The notes under the pieces: generated by a model
What the model was told of the DNA's origin: nothing
Databases searched by the model: none
What the model saw: only the letters and a program-made list of their open reading frames with translations
Shown: positions 33,160-42,142 of the stretch, one piece after another
Position numbering within the stretch: position 1 is the first letter of the stretch
Layout: the number at the start of each line of letters is the position of its first letter
Position numbers and translations under genes: made by a program
Source of the DNA: MWBV01 sp964447315
GTDB lineage: Archaea; Nanobdellota; Nanobdellia; Pacearchaeales; GW2011-AR1
Assembly (NCBI GenBank): GCA_964447315.1
Contig: CAYURQ010000004.1
Coordinates: 1 to 58,647, forward strand
Reading direction: 5' to 3'
DNA length: 58,647 nucleotides

Positions 33160-33363
33160 ATGCTAACAGGAAAAGAAATCGAGGTACTTAGACTTAAAAA
33201 GAAAGGTCTCACTCAATTAGATATTTCTAAAAAATTAACAATAAGTCAACCAGCTGTTTCTAAATTCTATAACAATGCCCTTAAAAAGATTGCAGAAGCT
33301 CATGAAATTCTTGAGATTGAGACGGAATTAAATAAGAATTCTAAAGGAAAGAATGGAAAATAA
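33160..33363 (+). CDS. small Tfx/sigma-region-4-like HTH transcription regulator
   Basis: 67 residues. LTGKEIEVLRLKKKGLTQLDISKKLTISQPAVSKFYNNALKKI is a helix-turn-helix of the Tfx or sigma-70 region-4 type found in many small archaeal regulators. A helical and basic tail follows (EAHEILEIETELNKNSKGKNGK). A near-perfect palindrome lies upstream. Its last 11 bases overlap the start codon of the beta-helix protein at 33353. Codons about 25-67 are copied exactly at the 3' end of that gene. Confidence 0.8.
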   Translation: MLTGKEIEVLRLKKKGLTQLDISKKLTISQPAVSKFYNNALKKIAEAHEILEIETELNKNSKGKNGK

Positions 33364-33399
33364 TTCTAAATTAATTTTTATATTTGTAATTATATTGTT
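33233..33399 (+). repeat. left copy of 167-bp exact direct repeat
   Basis: Identical to 36564-36730 over all 167 bases. It covers the HTH gene from its mid-helix to its stop plus the first 15 codons of the following surface-protein gene. The two copies are in direct orientation and define a 3,331-bp cassette. Confidence 0.97.
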
Positions 33400-36300
33400 T
33401 AGCATTTACATTATTTCATCAACAATAACAGATATAACCTGGGAAAATCCAACTCCAATTAATGGAAACATTACAAATGAAAGTTTTGTTTTCCTAAATA
33501 CAAGCATAACAAGTGATACCTGTAATAGTTCTGCATGGTTTGATTGGAATAAAAGTTTAGTTTGTTATTGGAGTTTTGATTATTACAATGATACTGGAAT
33601 ATTTGATAATTCTAGTTACGGAAATTTTGGAGAGTTTAATGGATTAACTGCAAATAATATTACTTCTGGAGTTAGAGGTAATGCAATAATTTTAAATGGA
33701 AGTGCTAATGGGCTTGATATCCCAGATATAACAAAGGCTGAGAATTGGAGCATTTCTGCTTGGATTAAATCTTATCCTTGCCAAGGAATTTTGTGTCCAA
33801 TTGTAGGGATTTATGATCTTGACATAATTTCCAGCACCCATAAAATTAGAACAGGAGGTTCTGGAGTTTATTCAAATAGCGCAGTTCCTATTGGACAATG
33901 GACTCATGTTGCTATTACATGTATAAATAATAATGCTACTTTTTATCAAAATGGTACTTATGATGGAAGTAGTTCTTTTCAATGTAATGATTCCCTTACT
34001 TTTGAATACGTAGGAAAATCCACACTTGCAACATGGAATTTCAATGGTTCTTTAGATGAAGTAATGATTTTTAATAGAGGTTTATCTCAACAAGAAATTA
34101 AAGCCCTCTATAATAATACTGCAAATAGGCTTTATAACAATTTTACAAATTTAACAAAAGATCAAACTTACAATTATAATATTTATTCTATAGATTCTAA
34201 AGGTAATTTAAATATTACAGATGAAAGAAGTGTTAAAATAGATAATCCTTATACATTAGAAGATTGTGGGACACTAGATAGTTCAAATAATGTTTACACT
34301 TTAACTTCAAATGTCTCGAGTCAGGGGACTTGTTTTACTATTGCTGAAGAGAATATAACATTAGATTGTAATGGATATTGGATAAATTATTCAATTGCAG
34401 GTACAACAAATACCCAAGGAATAATCTCCTACCAATTTAATACTACTGTAAGAAATTGTAATATTGTTGATGGAAATATGTCTGATTCTGATACAAATAG
34501 ACATGGTATATTTTTTCAATCAGCGGCAAATTATTCAACCTTAGAAAATAATAATGTAAAAACAAGTAATGGAAGAGGAATTTTCCTTTATCAGATTTCT
34601 CATTGTAATCTTATAAATAACTTTGCTGAAACTAATTCTTCTCTTGGAATTTTTATTTTAGGAACTAATGATATTAATTTAACAGGAAATACAGGAATAA
34701 GCTCTAGTTCTAATGGTATTGCAGTATATTCTTCAAATAGTTATCTAAGAAATAATACAGCAAAATCAAATTCTTCTTATGCAATTTCTGTTTATGGGGG
34801 ATATGTAAACAGCTTTTTAATAAATAATACTTTAATAAGTAATTCATCAGGTATATCTCTTAATAGAAATTCAAATCACACTCTAATAAATAATACTTTA
34901 ATAATTAATGGTACAGGTAATGCAATTTATTTTACAGAAGCTAGTGGTTATATTTTAATATCTAACAATGCAACAATTACTTCTGGTTATGGAACTTATT
35001 TAGATTCCTCATTTAACAATACTTTAGAGAACAATATATTTACAACTAATGGAAATAACAGGGCAATCTTTTTATATAGTGGTTCATCAAATAATACTCT
35101 TATAAACAATACCGGAAGAAGTGTTGGAGGAATAGGAATTTTTTTACTTTATAATTCTGATAATAATACTTTAATAAACAATACTGGAATTAGCAACACA
35201 AGCACAGGAATAAGAGTTCAATCTTCTTTTAATAATACATTAACAGGAAACTTAGGAACAAGTAATGCAAGTTATGGTATTGACATATATTTCTCTTATG
35301 ATAATACTTTAACAAATAACAACGGAACAAATTTTGGGAATAGTATGGGAATGGGGATTAATTCGGCATACAATAATACATTAATGAATAATATTGGAAT
35401 GTCTCTTTCAAATAGCGGAGTTTATATAAAGAACTCTTTCGATAACATTTTAATAAATCAAACAGCAATAACAACAGGAACAAGTGGGACCCGTGTAGGA
35501 ATTTATATTCTTTCTTCAAATAATACAATAATAAGAGATTGTTTTAATGTTAGTGGTGCAACAGCAGATGTTTATGTTCATAGTGATTCAGGAAGCATTA
35601 ACAACACTTTCATAAATTGTTCATATGATATTTCTAAAGAAACAGTGAATGGTGCTGGAAACGAGTTGATTAGACAATGGTATTACCAAGCTTATGTTAA
35701 TGATAGTTCTGGAAATGCTTTAGAAGAAGTTAGGGTTAATGCATACAATGGTTCTGGAGGATTATCTTTTACTGCAATAAGTAATTCAAATGGATTAATA
35801 GACGCTCAAAATCTAACAGAATATGTTAATTATGGTGGAACTCGTGTTTATCAAAATAATTATAATTTTAGTTTTCAGAAAACAGGATATTATACAAACT
35901 ATTCAGAGTATAATTTAAGTTATTTCTTGAATAATTTAGATTATTATTTAACTTTGATTTTAGAGCCTGTTCAAGAAGAAGATTCAGAAAGAGACTCATT
36001 TGCAAATCCAAACCCTACTATTACAAACCAGATTTCTTCTAAAAATTTAGAACAAGGTTATGAAAAATCTTTTAGAAAGAATAGTCAGATTAAATTTCAA
36101 TTTAACAATCAAGAAACTTTTGCAAGGGTTTCTTCAATATCTGATGATAAAGTTGTTGTTGAAATTAAAGATAAAAAATATGAAATTAATATAAATCAAA
36201 CAAAGAAGATTGATTTAGATGATGATGGAGTTTATGATTTAGAAATAAATACAGATTCTATTGTAAATTATGGAACAATTGCTAGGATGAAGTTTACTTC

Positions 36301-36694
36301 TATAAGTGAACCAATTATTTCAGATGAAGAAGAACCTGTTGAAGAACATTCAAAACAAAATATTATTACAGAACCATTTGTTGATGAAAAAGGTGAAAAT
36401 AAAAAAGGAGATTTCCCTTCATTTATTATTGGGATAGTTGTTGGTGTGGGAATACTAATAGTTTTAATTCAATATTTAGTTATGAAAGGAAGGGTAAAAT
36501 TCAAGAGAAAAAACAAGAAAACTAAAAATAAAAAATTTAAACACAAAATTAAGAAAATAAAGGAATTAACAATAAGTCAACCAGCTGTTTCTAAATTCTA
36601 TAACAATGCCCTTAAAAAGATTGCAGAAGCTCATGAAATTCTTGAGATTGAGACGGAATTAAATAAGAATTCTAAAGGAAAGAATGGAAAATAA
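33353..36694 (+). CDS. giant surface protein: LamG-like plus NosD-like beta-helix, with HTH-derived tail
   Basis: 1113 residues. Signal/anchor at about 5-22; concanavalin/LamG-like domain at about 60-250 (CYWSFDYY, NWSISAWIK, WTHVAITC, SLDEVMIFNRGLSQQEIKALYNN). A right-handed parallel beta-helix of NosD type at about 310-760 has many NNTLINNT rungs, followed by a carboxypeptidase-regulatory-like segment. A membrane helix lies at about 1022-1045, with a very basic tail. The last 43 residues duplicate the HTH protein's C-terminal part exactly, because a 167-bp repeat supplies the gene's 3' end. The true original C-terminus was probably near KKIKE. Confidence 0.8.
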   Translation: MENNSKLIFIFVIILFSIYIISSTITDITWENPTPINGNITNESFVFLNTSITSDTCNSSAWFDWNKSLVCYWSFDYYNDTGIFDNSSYGNFGEFNGLTANNITSGVRGNAIILNGSANGLDIPDITKAENWSISAWIKSYPCQGILCPIVGIYDLDIISSTHKIRTGGSGVYSNSAVPIGQWTHVAITCINNNATFYQNGTYDGSSSFQCNDSLTFEYVGKSTLATWNFNGSLDEVMIFNRGLSQQEIKALYNNTANRLYNNFTNLTKDQTYNYNIYSIDSKGNLNITDERSVKIDNPYTLEDCGTLDSSNNVYTLTSNVSSQGTCFTIAEENITLDCNGYWINYSIAGTTNTQGIISYQFNTTVRNCNIVDGNMSDSDTNRHGIFFQSAANYSTLENNNVKTSNGRGIFLYQISHCNLINNFAETNSSLGIFILGTNDINLTGNTGISSSSNGIAVYSSNSYLRNNTAKSNSSYAISVYGGYVNSFLINNTLISNSSGISLNRNSNHTLINNTLIINGTGNAIYFTEASGYILISNNATITSGYGTYLDSSFNNTLENNIFTTNGNNRAIFLYSGSSNNTLINNTGRSVGGIGIFLLYNSDNNTLINNTGISNTSTGIRVQSSFNNTLTGNLGTSNASYGIDIYFSYDNTLTNNNGTNFGNSMGMGINSAYNNTLMNNIGMSLSNSGVYIKNSFDNILINQTAITTGTSGTRVGIYILSSNNTIIRDCFNVSGATADVYVHSDSGSINNTFINCSYDISKETVNGAGNELIRQWYYQAYVNDSSGNALEEVRVNAYNGSGGLSFTAISNSNGLIDAQNLTEYVNYGGTRVYQNNYNFSFQKTGYYTNYSEYNLSYFLNNLDYYLTLILEPVQEEDSERDSFANPNPTITNQISSKNLEQGYEKSFRKNSQIKFQFNNQETFARVSSISDDKVVVEIKDKKYEININQTKKIDLDDDGVYDLEINTDSIVNYGTIARMKFTSISEPIISDEEEPVEEHSKQNIITEPFVDEKGENKKGDFPSFIIGIVVGVGILIVLIQYLVMKGRVKFKRKNKKTKNKKFKHKIKKIKELTISQPAVSKFYNNALKKIAEAHEILEIETELNKNSKGKNGK

Positions 36695-36730
36695 TTCTAA
36701 ATTAATTTTTATATTTGTAATTATATTGTT
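36564..36730 (+). repeat. right copy of 167-bp exact direct repeat
   Basis: Identical to 33233-33399. It provides the last 43 codons of the gene at 33353 and the first 15 codons plus 2 bases of the gene at 36684, and keeps the same 11-bp overlap arrangement. The perfect identity implies a very recent event or ongoing recombination; an assembly join is the main alternative. Confidence 0.97.
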
Positions 36731-39700
36731 CATTACTGGAATTGGCATTCTTTACTTTAAAACAAACACTTTTGAGAATCTTGGAATTATTTCTAAAGAA
36801 AATTTGCAAGAACAAGAATTAGATATGAAAATAAAAAATGTTCAAATTAAAGGAGAATCAATTTATTTAAATTTAGAGATAAATGAAAAAAATAAAGAAA
36901 ATATTTCTCTTTCTGGGATAAAATTTATTATTGATGATGGAGAGAATTTTGAAATAATAAAATTACAATTAACTAAAGAAGAAATTGATTCTGGAGAAAT
37001 GAGTTTTCAAATATCTAAAGTTAATTCAAATGAAATAAAGAAAATACATGTTTCTCCAATATATTCAGGAAATGAAAGAGAAAGTGTGGGTTCTATTAAA
37101 GATACATATGTTCCAAGCCAAAGAGATTATGAATTTAATGAAGAAGAAAATAAAAAACAAAATTCAGATTTAAGTTCAGATTTAAATAATCAAGAGAAAT
37201 ATCCTTCTCCTCATGATATTTATCAAGATTATAGTTTAAATCAATCAAAATTAAATCAAGAAAATATAAATCAATCAGAAATTAATGAAACTCAAGATAA
37301 TCAAACAAATGAATCCTCTGACAATAAAGAAATAAATATTGTTTGCAATAAAAATAATTATTCTAGATGTTATTCAGGGGATGTCTATTGGTATGATAGT
37401 TGTAATCAAAGAGAAGAGATAAAAGAAATTTGTGAAAGTAATGAGGTTTGTCAAGTTAATGAGTGTATCTTGAATGAGGTCGAACAACCAGAACCTAGTC
37501 CTGAACCCGTTTGTTATGAAAAATCAAAATATGAATGCTATAATGGAAATGTTTATTGGTATGATAGTTGTAATAATATCAAAGAAATCAAAGAATCTTG
37601 CGGTTTATTGCAAAAATGTATTGTTGATGAATGTTATTTTATTCTTTCTCCTGAGCCAGAAACTGAATGTGGAAATAGTATTTTAGAACAAGGAGAATAT
37701 TGTGAAGGAAATTATTTAGCAGGAGAAAATTGTTCTAGTTTTGGATTTAATTCAGGGAAATTAAGTTGTAATAGTGAATGTAATTTTGATACAAGTAATT
37801 GTTACAATTATGTTCCAGAAACTATTCCTGAACCAGAGCCAATTCCAGAGCCTAGTTTTGGTTTTAATTCTGAATGCGATTGCAAATCAAATGAATATTG
37901 TTTTAATGGAGTTTGTTTACTTGATGTAAATGGAGATACTTATTTTGTCTCCACTAATGGAAATGATAATAATCCTGGAACTTTTGAAAGGCCGTGGAAG
38001 ACTTGGGGTAAGGCTTTTAATGCAAATGAAGTGGGTCCTGGAGATATTGTTTATTTTAAAGGAGGAGTTTATTATAAAGATTTGTCAGAAGGAGAGAATT
38101 CTTGGTATTATCCTTCAAGAAATAGTGGAGGAACTGGTTATGATATAAGTAGGGATGGAACTTTTGAAAATCCAATTTATTATTATGCATATCCTAGTGA
38201 TTTTAATTCTGGAAATCCTCCAATATTAGATTGTAGAGGAGTAAAAAATGAGTTAAGTGATTTGCCTTTTGGAATAAGAGCTGTAAATGTAAATAATGTT
38301 AGATTTTATGGACTTCATTTAAGAAATGTTGAACAAGTATCAGGAAATAAATGGGCAACTGGGTGGAGCGTATATGGAGATAATCTTTATATTGAAAATT
38401 GCAAAACTTATAATGTTCATGGAATTTGTTTTAGATTTGGGGGTGAAAAAGATTCAAATACCTATGTAATAAATAGTGATGCATACAATTGTTCAGACCC
38501 TTTTTCTTCTGATAAACCTGGGAATGATGGAAGTGGATTTAGACATGTTACAGGAGGAAATGTTTATTATAAAGGTTGCAGGGCCTGGCTTTGTGGAGAC
38601 CAAGGATTCTCAAATGGAATAACAGAAGTAAAAGATGCCAGCCAATATACAGAATATGAAAATTGTTGGGGGTTTAATAATGGTTTATTAGAAGGTTTTG
38701 GACATGGATTTAAAATGGGGTGGATTGAACACACTGATGGAAAATTAAAAAGATTATATAAAAATTGTATAGCAGTAAATAATAGAATGGATGGTTTTAA
38801 AACAAATGATTACAAGCATGAATATGCTGTAAATGTTCAGCTTTACAATTCCATGTCTTATTATAGTGGGTATTATCCTAACTGGAATTATGATTTTTAT
38901 GGTTCTGCACCAGGATTTGCAATACATAAAACCAATGATCCTAATCCTTCTAATGAATATAAAAGAATTCTGAAAAATAATCTTGCTTATAAAAATCGTG
39001 GAGGTCCTGTTGGATTAGGAAATGAAGCTGTTTATACCCATAAATATAATTCTTGGGATTTACCAATTACAATAAGTGATAATGATTTTGTTAGTCTTGA
39101 TGTGAATCAATTATTACGTCCAAGAAAACCAGATGGAAGTCTGCCAGACATTACTTTCGGTCATTTAAAACCTGATAGTGATTTAATTGACTCAGGAAAA
39201 GTTATTCCTGGAATTCATTGCTCAACATCAGGAGAACACCCTAGAGATGATTGTATTGAATGGTATGGAAATGCTCCTGATTTGGGTGCTTTTGAAAGTC
39301 CATATTCAAGAGAAACTAACACAAAGTCTGAACCAGAACCAACTCTATCTACAGAGAATATTCCTTTTCAAGCAGGTTGGTGGATAGACATGTATGGGAA
39401 AAGAAATGAAATTCAAGAAACAATCTCTAAATATAATTCTCAAGAAAATACTTTGGTTTTATTGTCAATAAAAATGTGCAGTACTGAATATGTTCAGCTT
39501 TCACGTGATTTTTTAGATGAACTTGAAAAATATGATATGAAAGGTATTGTTAGAATTATTTGTGAAGATAGCACTCCAAGTCCTATATCTGAAAGTACTT
39601 TTAAATCAATCTTAAACTCTTTAGAAAATCATCCTGCACTCTATGCATTTTATTTAGCAGATGAGCCTGCTTGGACTTCTGACCAATCAAAAATTAATAG

Positions 39701-40475
39701 GCGTTATAATGATTTAAGTAATTATTATCAGTGGGCAAAAGAAGCTTCTCCTAATGTTCCTGTTTTTATTACTCATAGTATGCCTACAAGTGAAACAACT
39801 TGGCAAGGAGCTGAAAGATTTATTGATATACAAGATATTTATGGGATACATGCTTATCCATGCAGAGATTCCAGTTGGGCTGAATTTTACGTTGATTATG
39901 AAAGAAAACAATATGATATATGGAAGAGAGGTTTAGAATTTGCTAATGCTAATGAAAAAGAATTTATAGCTACTGCCCAGGGTTTTGGAAATAATTATCC
40001 TTATGGAGGTCCTTATGGAACTCCTTCTTATAATGAATTAAGATATCAAGTTTTTACAGCAGTTGTTCTTGGAATAAATAAAGTTTTATTTTGGTTGGAT
40101 AAATATGGAGAGTATGCAAATATGGAATCTCTTGTTGCCCAAATGATTAAAGAAATGCAAGATATTTCAAAAGAAATGAACAAAGGAACAACTAATTCAA
40201 ACCAAATAAGTATTAGTGTTAAAGATAGAAATAAATTAGTTTATAGATACGGGAGTGATGGAAACAGACATATAATTCTTGCAATAAATATTGCAAATAG
40301 AGAATCTAGAAATGGAGAAACATTAAGTAATGTAATATTTACTGTTCCTTCAGAAGCTAGTAATGTTAACAAAGTTAATGTTCTTGATGAAGACAGAACA
40401 ATAAGTGTCTCAAACAGACAATTTACAGATAGTTTTGATAAATTTCAAGTTCATATTTATGAATTTTATACATGA
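36684..40475 (+). CDS. giant surface protein: Cys modules, pectate-lyase-like beta-helix and glycoside-hydrolase-like domain
   Basis: 1263 residues. The signal/anchor begins with the same residues as the 33353 protein (MENNSKLIFIFVIILF). An N-terminal beta domain and an Asn/Gln/Ser linker come next. Two CYxGxVYWYDSCN modules and other Cys modules lie at about 215-415. A PL9/DUF1565-type beta-helix at about 418-890 starts YFVSTNGNDNNPGTFERPW, with GDIVYFKGG after it. A C-terminal TIM-barrel-like region (about 900-1263) has FYLADEPAW and GIHAYPCRD. No C-terminal membrane helix is seen. It could degrade or bind polysaccharide outside the cell. The catalytic residues cannot be confirmed. Confidence 0.78.
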   Translation: MENNSKLIFIFVIILFITGIGILYFKTNTFENLGIISKENLQEQELDMKIKNVQIKGESIYLNLEINEKNKENISLSGIKFIIDDGENFEIIKLQLTKEEIDSGEMSFQISKVNSNEIKKIHVSPIYSGNERESVGSIKDTYVPSQRDYEFNEEENKKQNSDLSSDLNNQEKYPSPHDIYQDYSLNQSKLNQENINQSEINETQDNQTNESSDNKEINIVCNKNNYSRCYSGDVYWYDSCNQREEIKEICESNEVCQVNECILNEVEQPEPSPEPVCYEKSKYECYNGNVYWYDSCNNIKEIKESCGLLQKCIVDECYFILSPEPETECGNSILEQGEYCEGNYLAGENCSSFGFNSGKLSCNSECNFDTSNCYNYVPETIPEPEPIPEPSFGFNSECDCKSNEYCFNGVCLLDVNGDTYFVSTNGNDNNPGTFERPWKTWGKAFNANEVGPGDIVYFKGGVYYKDLSEGENSWYYPSRNSGGTGYDISRDGTFENPIYYYAYPSDFNSGNPPILDCRGVKNELSDLPFGIRAVNVNNVRFYGLHLRNVEQVSGNKWATGWSVYGDNLYIENCKTYNVHGICFRFGGEKDSNTYVINSDAYNCSDPFSSDKPGNDGSGFRHVTGGNVYYKGCRAWLCGDQGFSNGITEVKDASQYTEYENCWGFNNGLLEGFGHGFKMGWIEHTDGKLKRLYKNCIAVNNRMDGFKTNDYKHEYAVNVQLYNSMSYYSGYYPNWNYDFYGSAPGFAIHKTNDPNPSNEYKRILKNNLAYKNRGGPVGLGNEAVYTHKYNSWDLPITISDNDFVSLDVNQLLRPRKPDGSLPDITFGHLKPDSDLIDSGKVIPGIHCSTSGEHPRDDCIEWYGNAPDLGAFESPYSRETNTKSEPEPTLSTENIPFQAGWWIDMYGKRNEIQETISKYNSQENTLVLLSIKMCSTEYVQLSRDFLDELEKYDMKGIVRIICEDSTPSPISESTFKSILNSLENHPALYAFYLADEPAWTSDQSKINRRYNDLSNYYQWAKEASPNVPVFITHSMPTSETTWQGAERFIDIQDIYGIHAYPCRDSSWAEFYVDYERKQYDIWKRGLEFANANEKEFIATAQGFGNNYPYGGPYGTPSYNELRYQVFTAVVLGINKVLFWLDKYGEYANMESLVAQMIKEMQDISKEMNKGTTNSNQISISVKDRNKLVYRYGSDGNRHIILAINIANRESRNGETLSNVIFTVPSEASNVNKVNVLDEDRTISVSNRQFTDSFDKFQVHIYEFYT

Positions 40476-40477
40476 AT

Positions 40478-42142
40478 TTAATTTATTCTTTCAAAAATAT
40501 CTTTGAGGTTAATTTCGCAAAGTGCAACTGGCATCTTAATTTTCCAATTTCTTAGAATTCTTGGATGAATTTCTCCAAATATCCCTAAAAGAGTGTTGTC
40601 TAAATAAATTTCTGCAAATCTTCCTTCAATAAAATAATTTAATGTATTTTCTGGTTCTTTAAATTCAAGTTTTCCTAAATCTAACATCTTAAATAAATAA
40701 TTCAAAAATTGTTTTAATTCAGTGAAGTTTCCAGGAGAAATTCCAATACTTAATTTTTCTTTTTCTGCTAATTCATTTTTATTGTCTTTTTCAAAAACCC
40801 TTCCTAACTCAAATATTTTTTGAGGATATTCTGAATCAATATTTTCTGAGAATATTTTCAAAATATAATGGGAAAGGTCTTTTCTTAAAATATCGTATTC
40901 TGTTTTTGATTCTTCTAATTCAATAAATCCTTTTTCTTGTTTTTCAGGAATTCCCATTTTTGTAAACTGGTCTTTTTTATTAGTTAAATGATAATTTGAA
41001 ATTTCAAGCATATTTAATCCAGAGAGAATTTCTGATATTTTTCTTTTTATAGACTCTGAATTGCTTTCATCTCCAATTGTTGATACTTCTGGTATTTCTG
41101 GAATGAAATTTTCATACCCATATGCAATTGCAACATCTTCAATTAAATCAACTTCATGTAAAATATCTGCTCTCCAAGAAGCAATCTCTACTTCTTGATT
41201 TTTTGAATTGTAATTATGTCCCATTTTTTCAAGCAAAGTTTTAAGTGTTTTTTCATTTAAATCCAATCCAAGAAGTTTATTTGTATTTTTTAATGATATT
41301 TTCATTTTTTCTGTTCTAAAATTAGGGGTTAAAGAATCTTGCTTTGGCATTCCTTTTAATTCCATTTGGTAAACTTTTCCATTCATTTCTGATAGTGTTG
41401 ATATAATTATATTCAGTGTTTTTTTTAGGATTTCAAAATCAAAACCAGAGCATTCAACAAAAACATCTTTTGTTTTTTCATTTATTTTTCCTGTTTCTTG
41501 AGAATTAATTATTGGAGGCATACTCAAAACATTATTTTTACTATCAACAAAAATTGGAAATTTATGCTTTCCAGCAAGTAAATGAGCATAATCACGTCCT
41601 GCAGGATGTCTTTGAAGAATTTGAAGTCCTGTCATTTCCTTGTTCATTTCCAAGGGCATGAACTTTATTTTATCTGGTTCTAATGCTTTGAATGTTATAG
41701 GTAAAGTAATTTTTTCAAGAGGATAAATTCCTATTGCAAGTTTTTTTCTTTTTCTTCCAACAGTACTATGTAGTTTTTCTTGTAATTCAATTAATTCTTT
41801 TATTCTATTATCATCTAATTTTAATCCTTTAACAATTGCACATGCAGTATAAGGTCTTACTCCTTTTAATGAACTATCTAATATTACTTTGTAATTTTTT
41901 TCAGGGGGATTTATTTTATAGGATTTTAATCCAGTATTTTTTCCTAGGAAACTTAAAAAACTACGTTTAAATCCTTGGTAACTTAATAAATCAGGTCTGT
42001 TTGGAAATATTTCAATTTCAATTTCATCATTTGATATTGATTCCACTGGAGTTCCAAATAAGAAAATTTTTTCTTGCATTTCTTCTGTAAGTTTGCCTAT
42101 TTCTTTTTCAAATAATTTTTTTGGAAATTTTATATTGGCCAT
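40478..42142 (-). CDS. pheT: phenylalanyl-tRNA synthetase beta subunit
   Basis: 554 residues, archaeal/eukaryotic length, without the bacterial N-terminal tRNA-binding (EMAP-like) domain. Landmarks are the B3/B4 region (MPPIINSQETGKI), the B5 domain (ISLKNTNKLLGLDLNEKTLKTLLEKMGH...DILHEVDLIEDVAIAYGYENF), and the catalytic-like core ending FGEIHPRILRNWKIKMPVALCEI. It forms a heterotetramer with PheS, encoded directly upstream with a 1-base overlap (TAATG). Confidence 0.96.
   Translation of the reverse strand: MANIKFPKKLFEKEIGKLTEEMQEKIFLFGTPVESISNDEIEIEIFPNRPDLLSYQGFKRSFLSFLGKNTGLKSYKINPPEKNYKVILDSSLKGVRPYTACAIVKGLKLDDNRIKELIELQEKLHSTVGRKRKKLAIGIYPLEKITLPITFKALEPDKIKFMPLEMNKEMTGLQILQRHPAGRDYAHLLAGKHKFPIFVDSKNNVLSMPPIINSQETGKINEKTKDVFVECSGFDFEILKKTLNIIISTLSEMNGKVYQMELKGMPKQDSLTPNFRTEKMKISLKNTNKLLGLDLNEKTLKTLLEKMGHNYNSKNQEVEIASWRADILHEVDLIEDVAIAYGYENFIPEIPEVSTIGDESNSESIKRKISEILSGLNMLEISNYHLTNKKDQFTKMGIPEKQEKGFIELEESKTEYDILRKDLSHYILKIFSENIDSEYPQKIFELGRVFEKDNKNELAEKEKLSIGISPGNFTELKQFLNYLFKMLDLGKLEFKEPENTLNYFIEGRFAEIYLDNTLLGIFGEIHPRILRNWKIKMPVALCEINLKDIFERIN

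Noticed and set aside
34680..35480. Possible repeat array from recurrent AATAATACT-type units
   Set aside because: The repeats are in one reading frame and encode the NNTLINNT rungs of a beta-helix. Spacing is irregular and there are no spacers, so it is not a CRISPR array.
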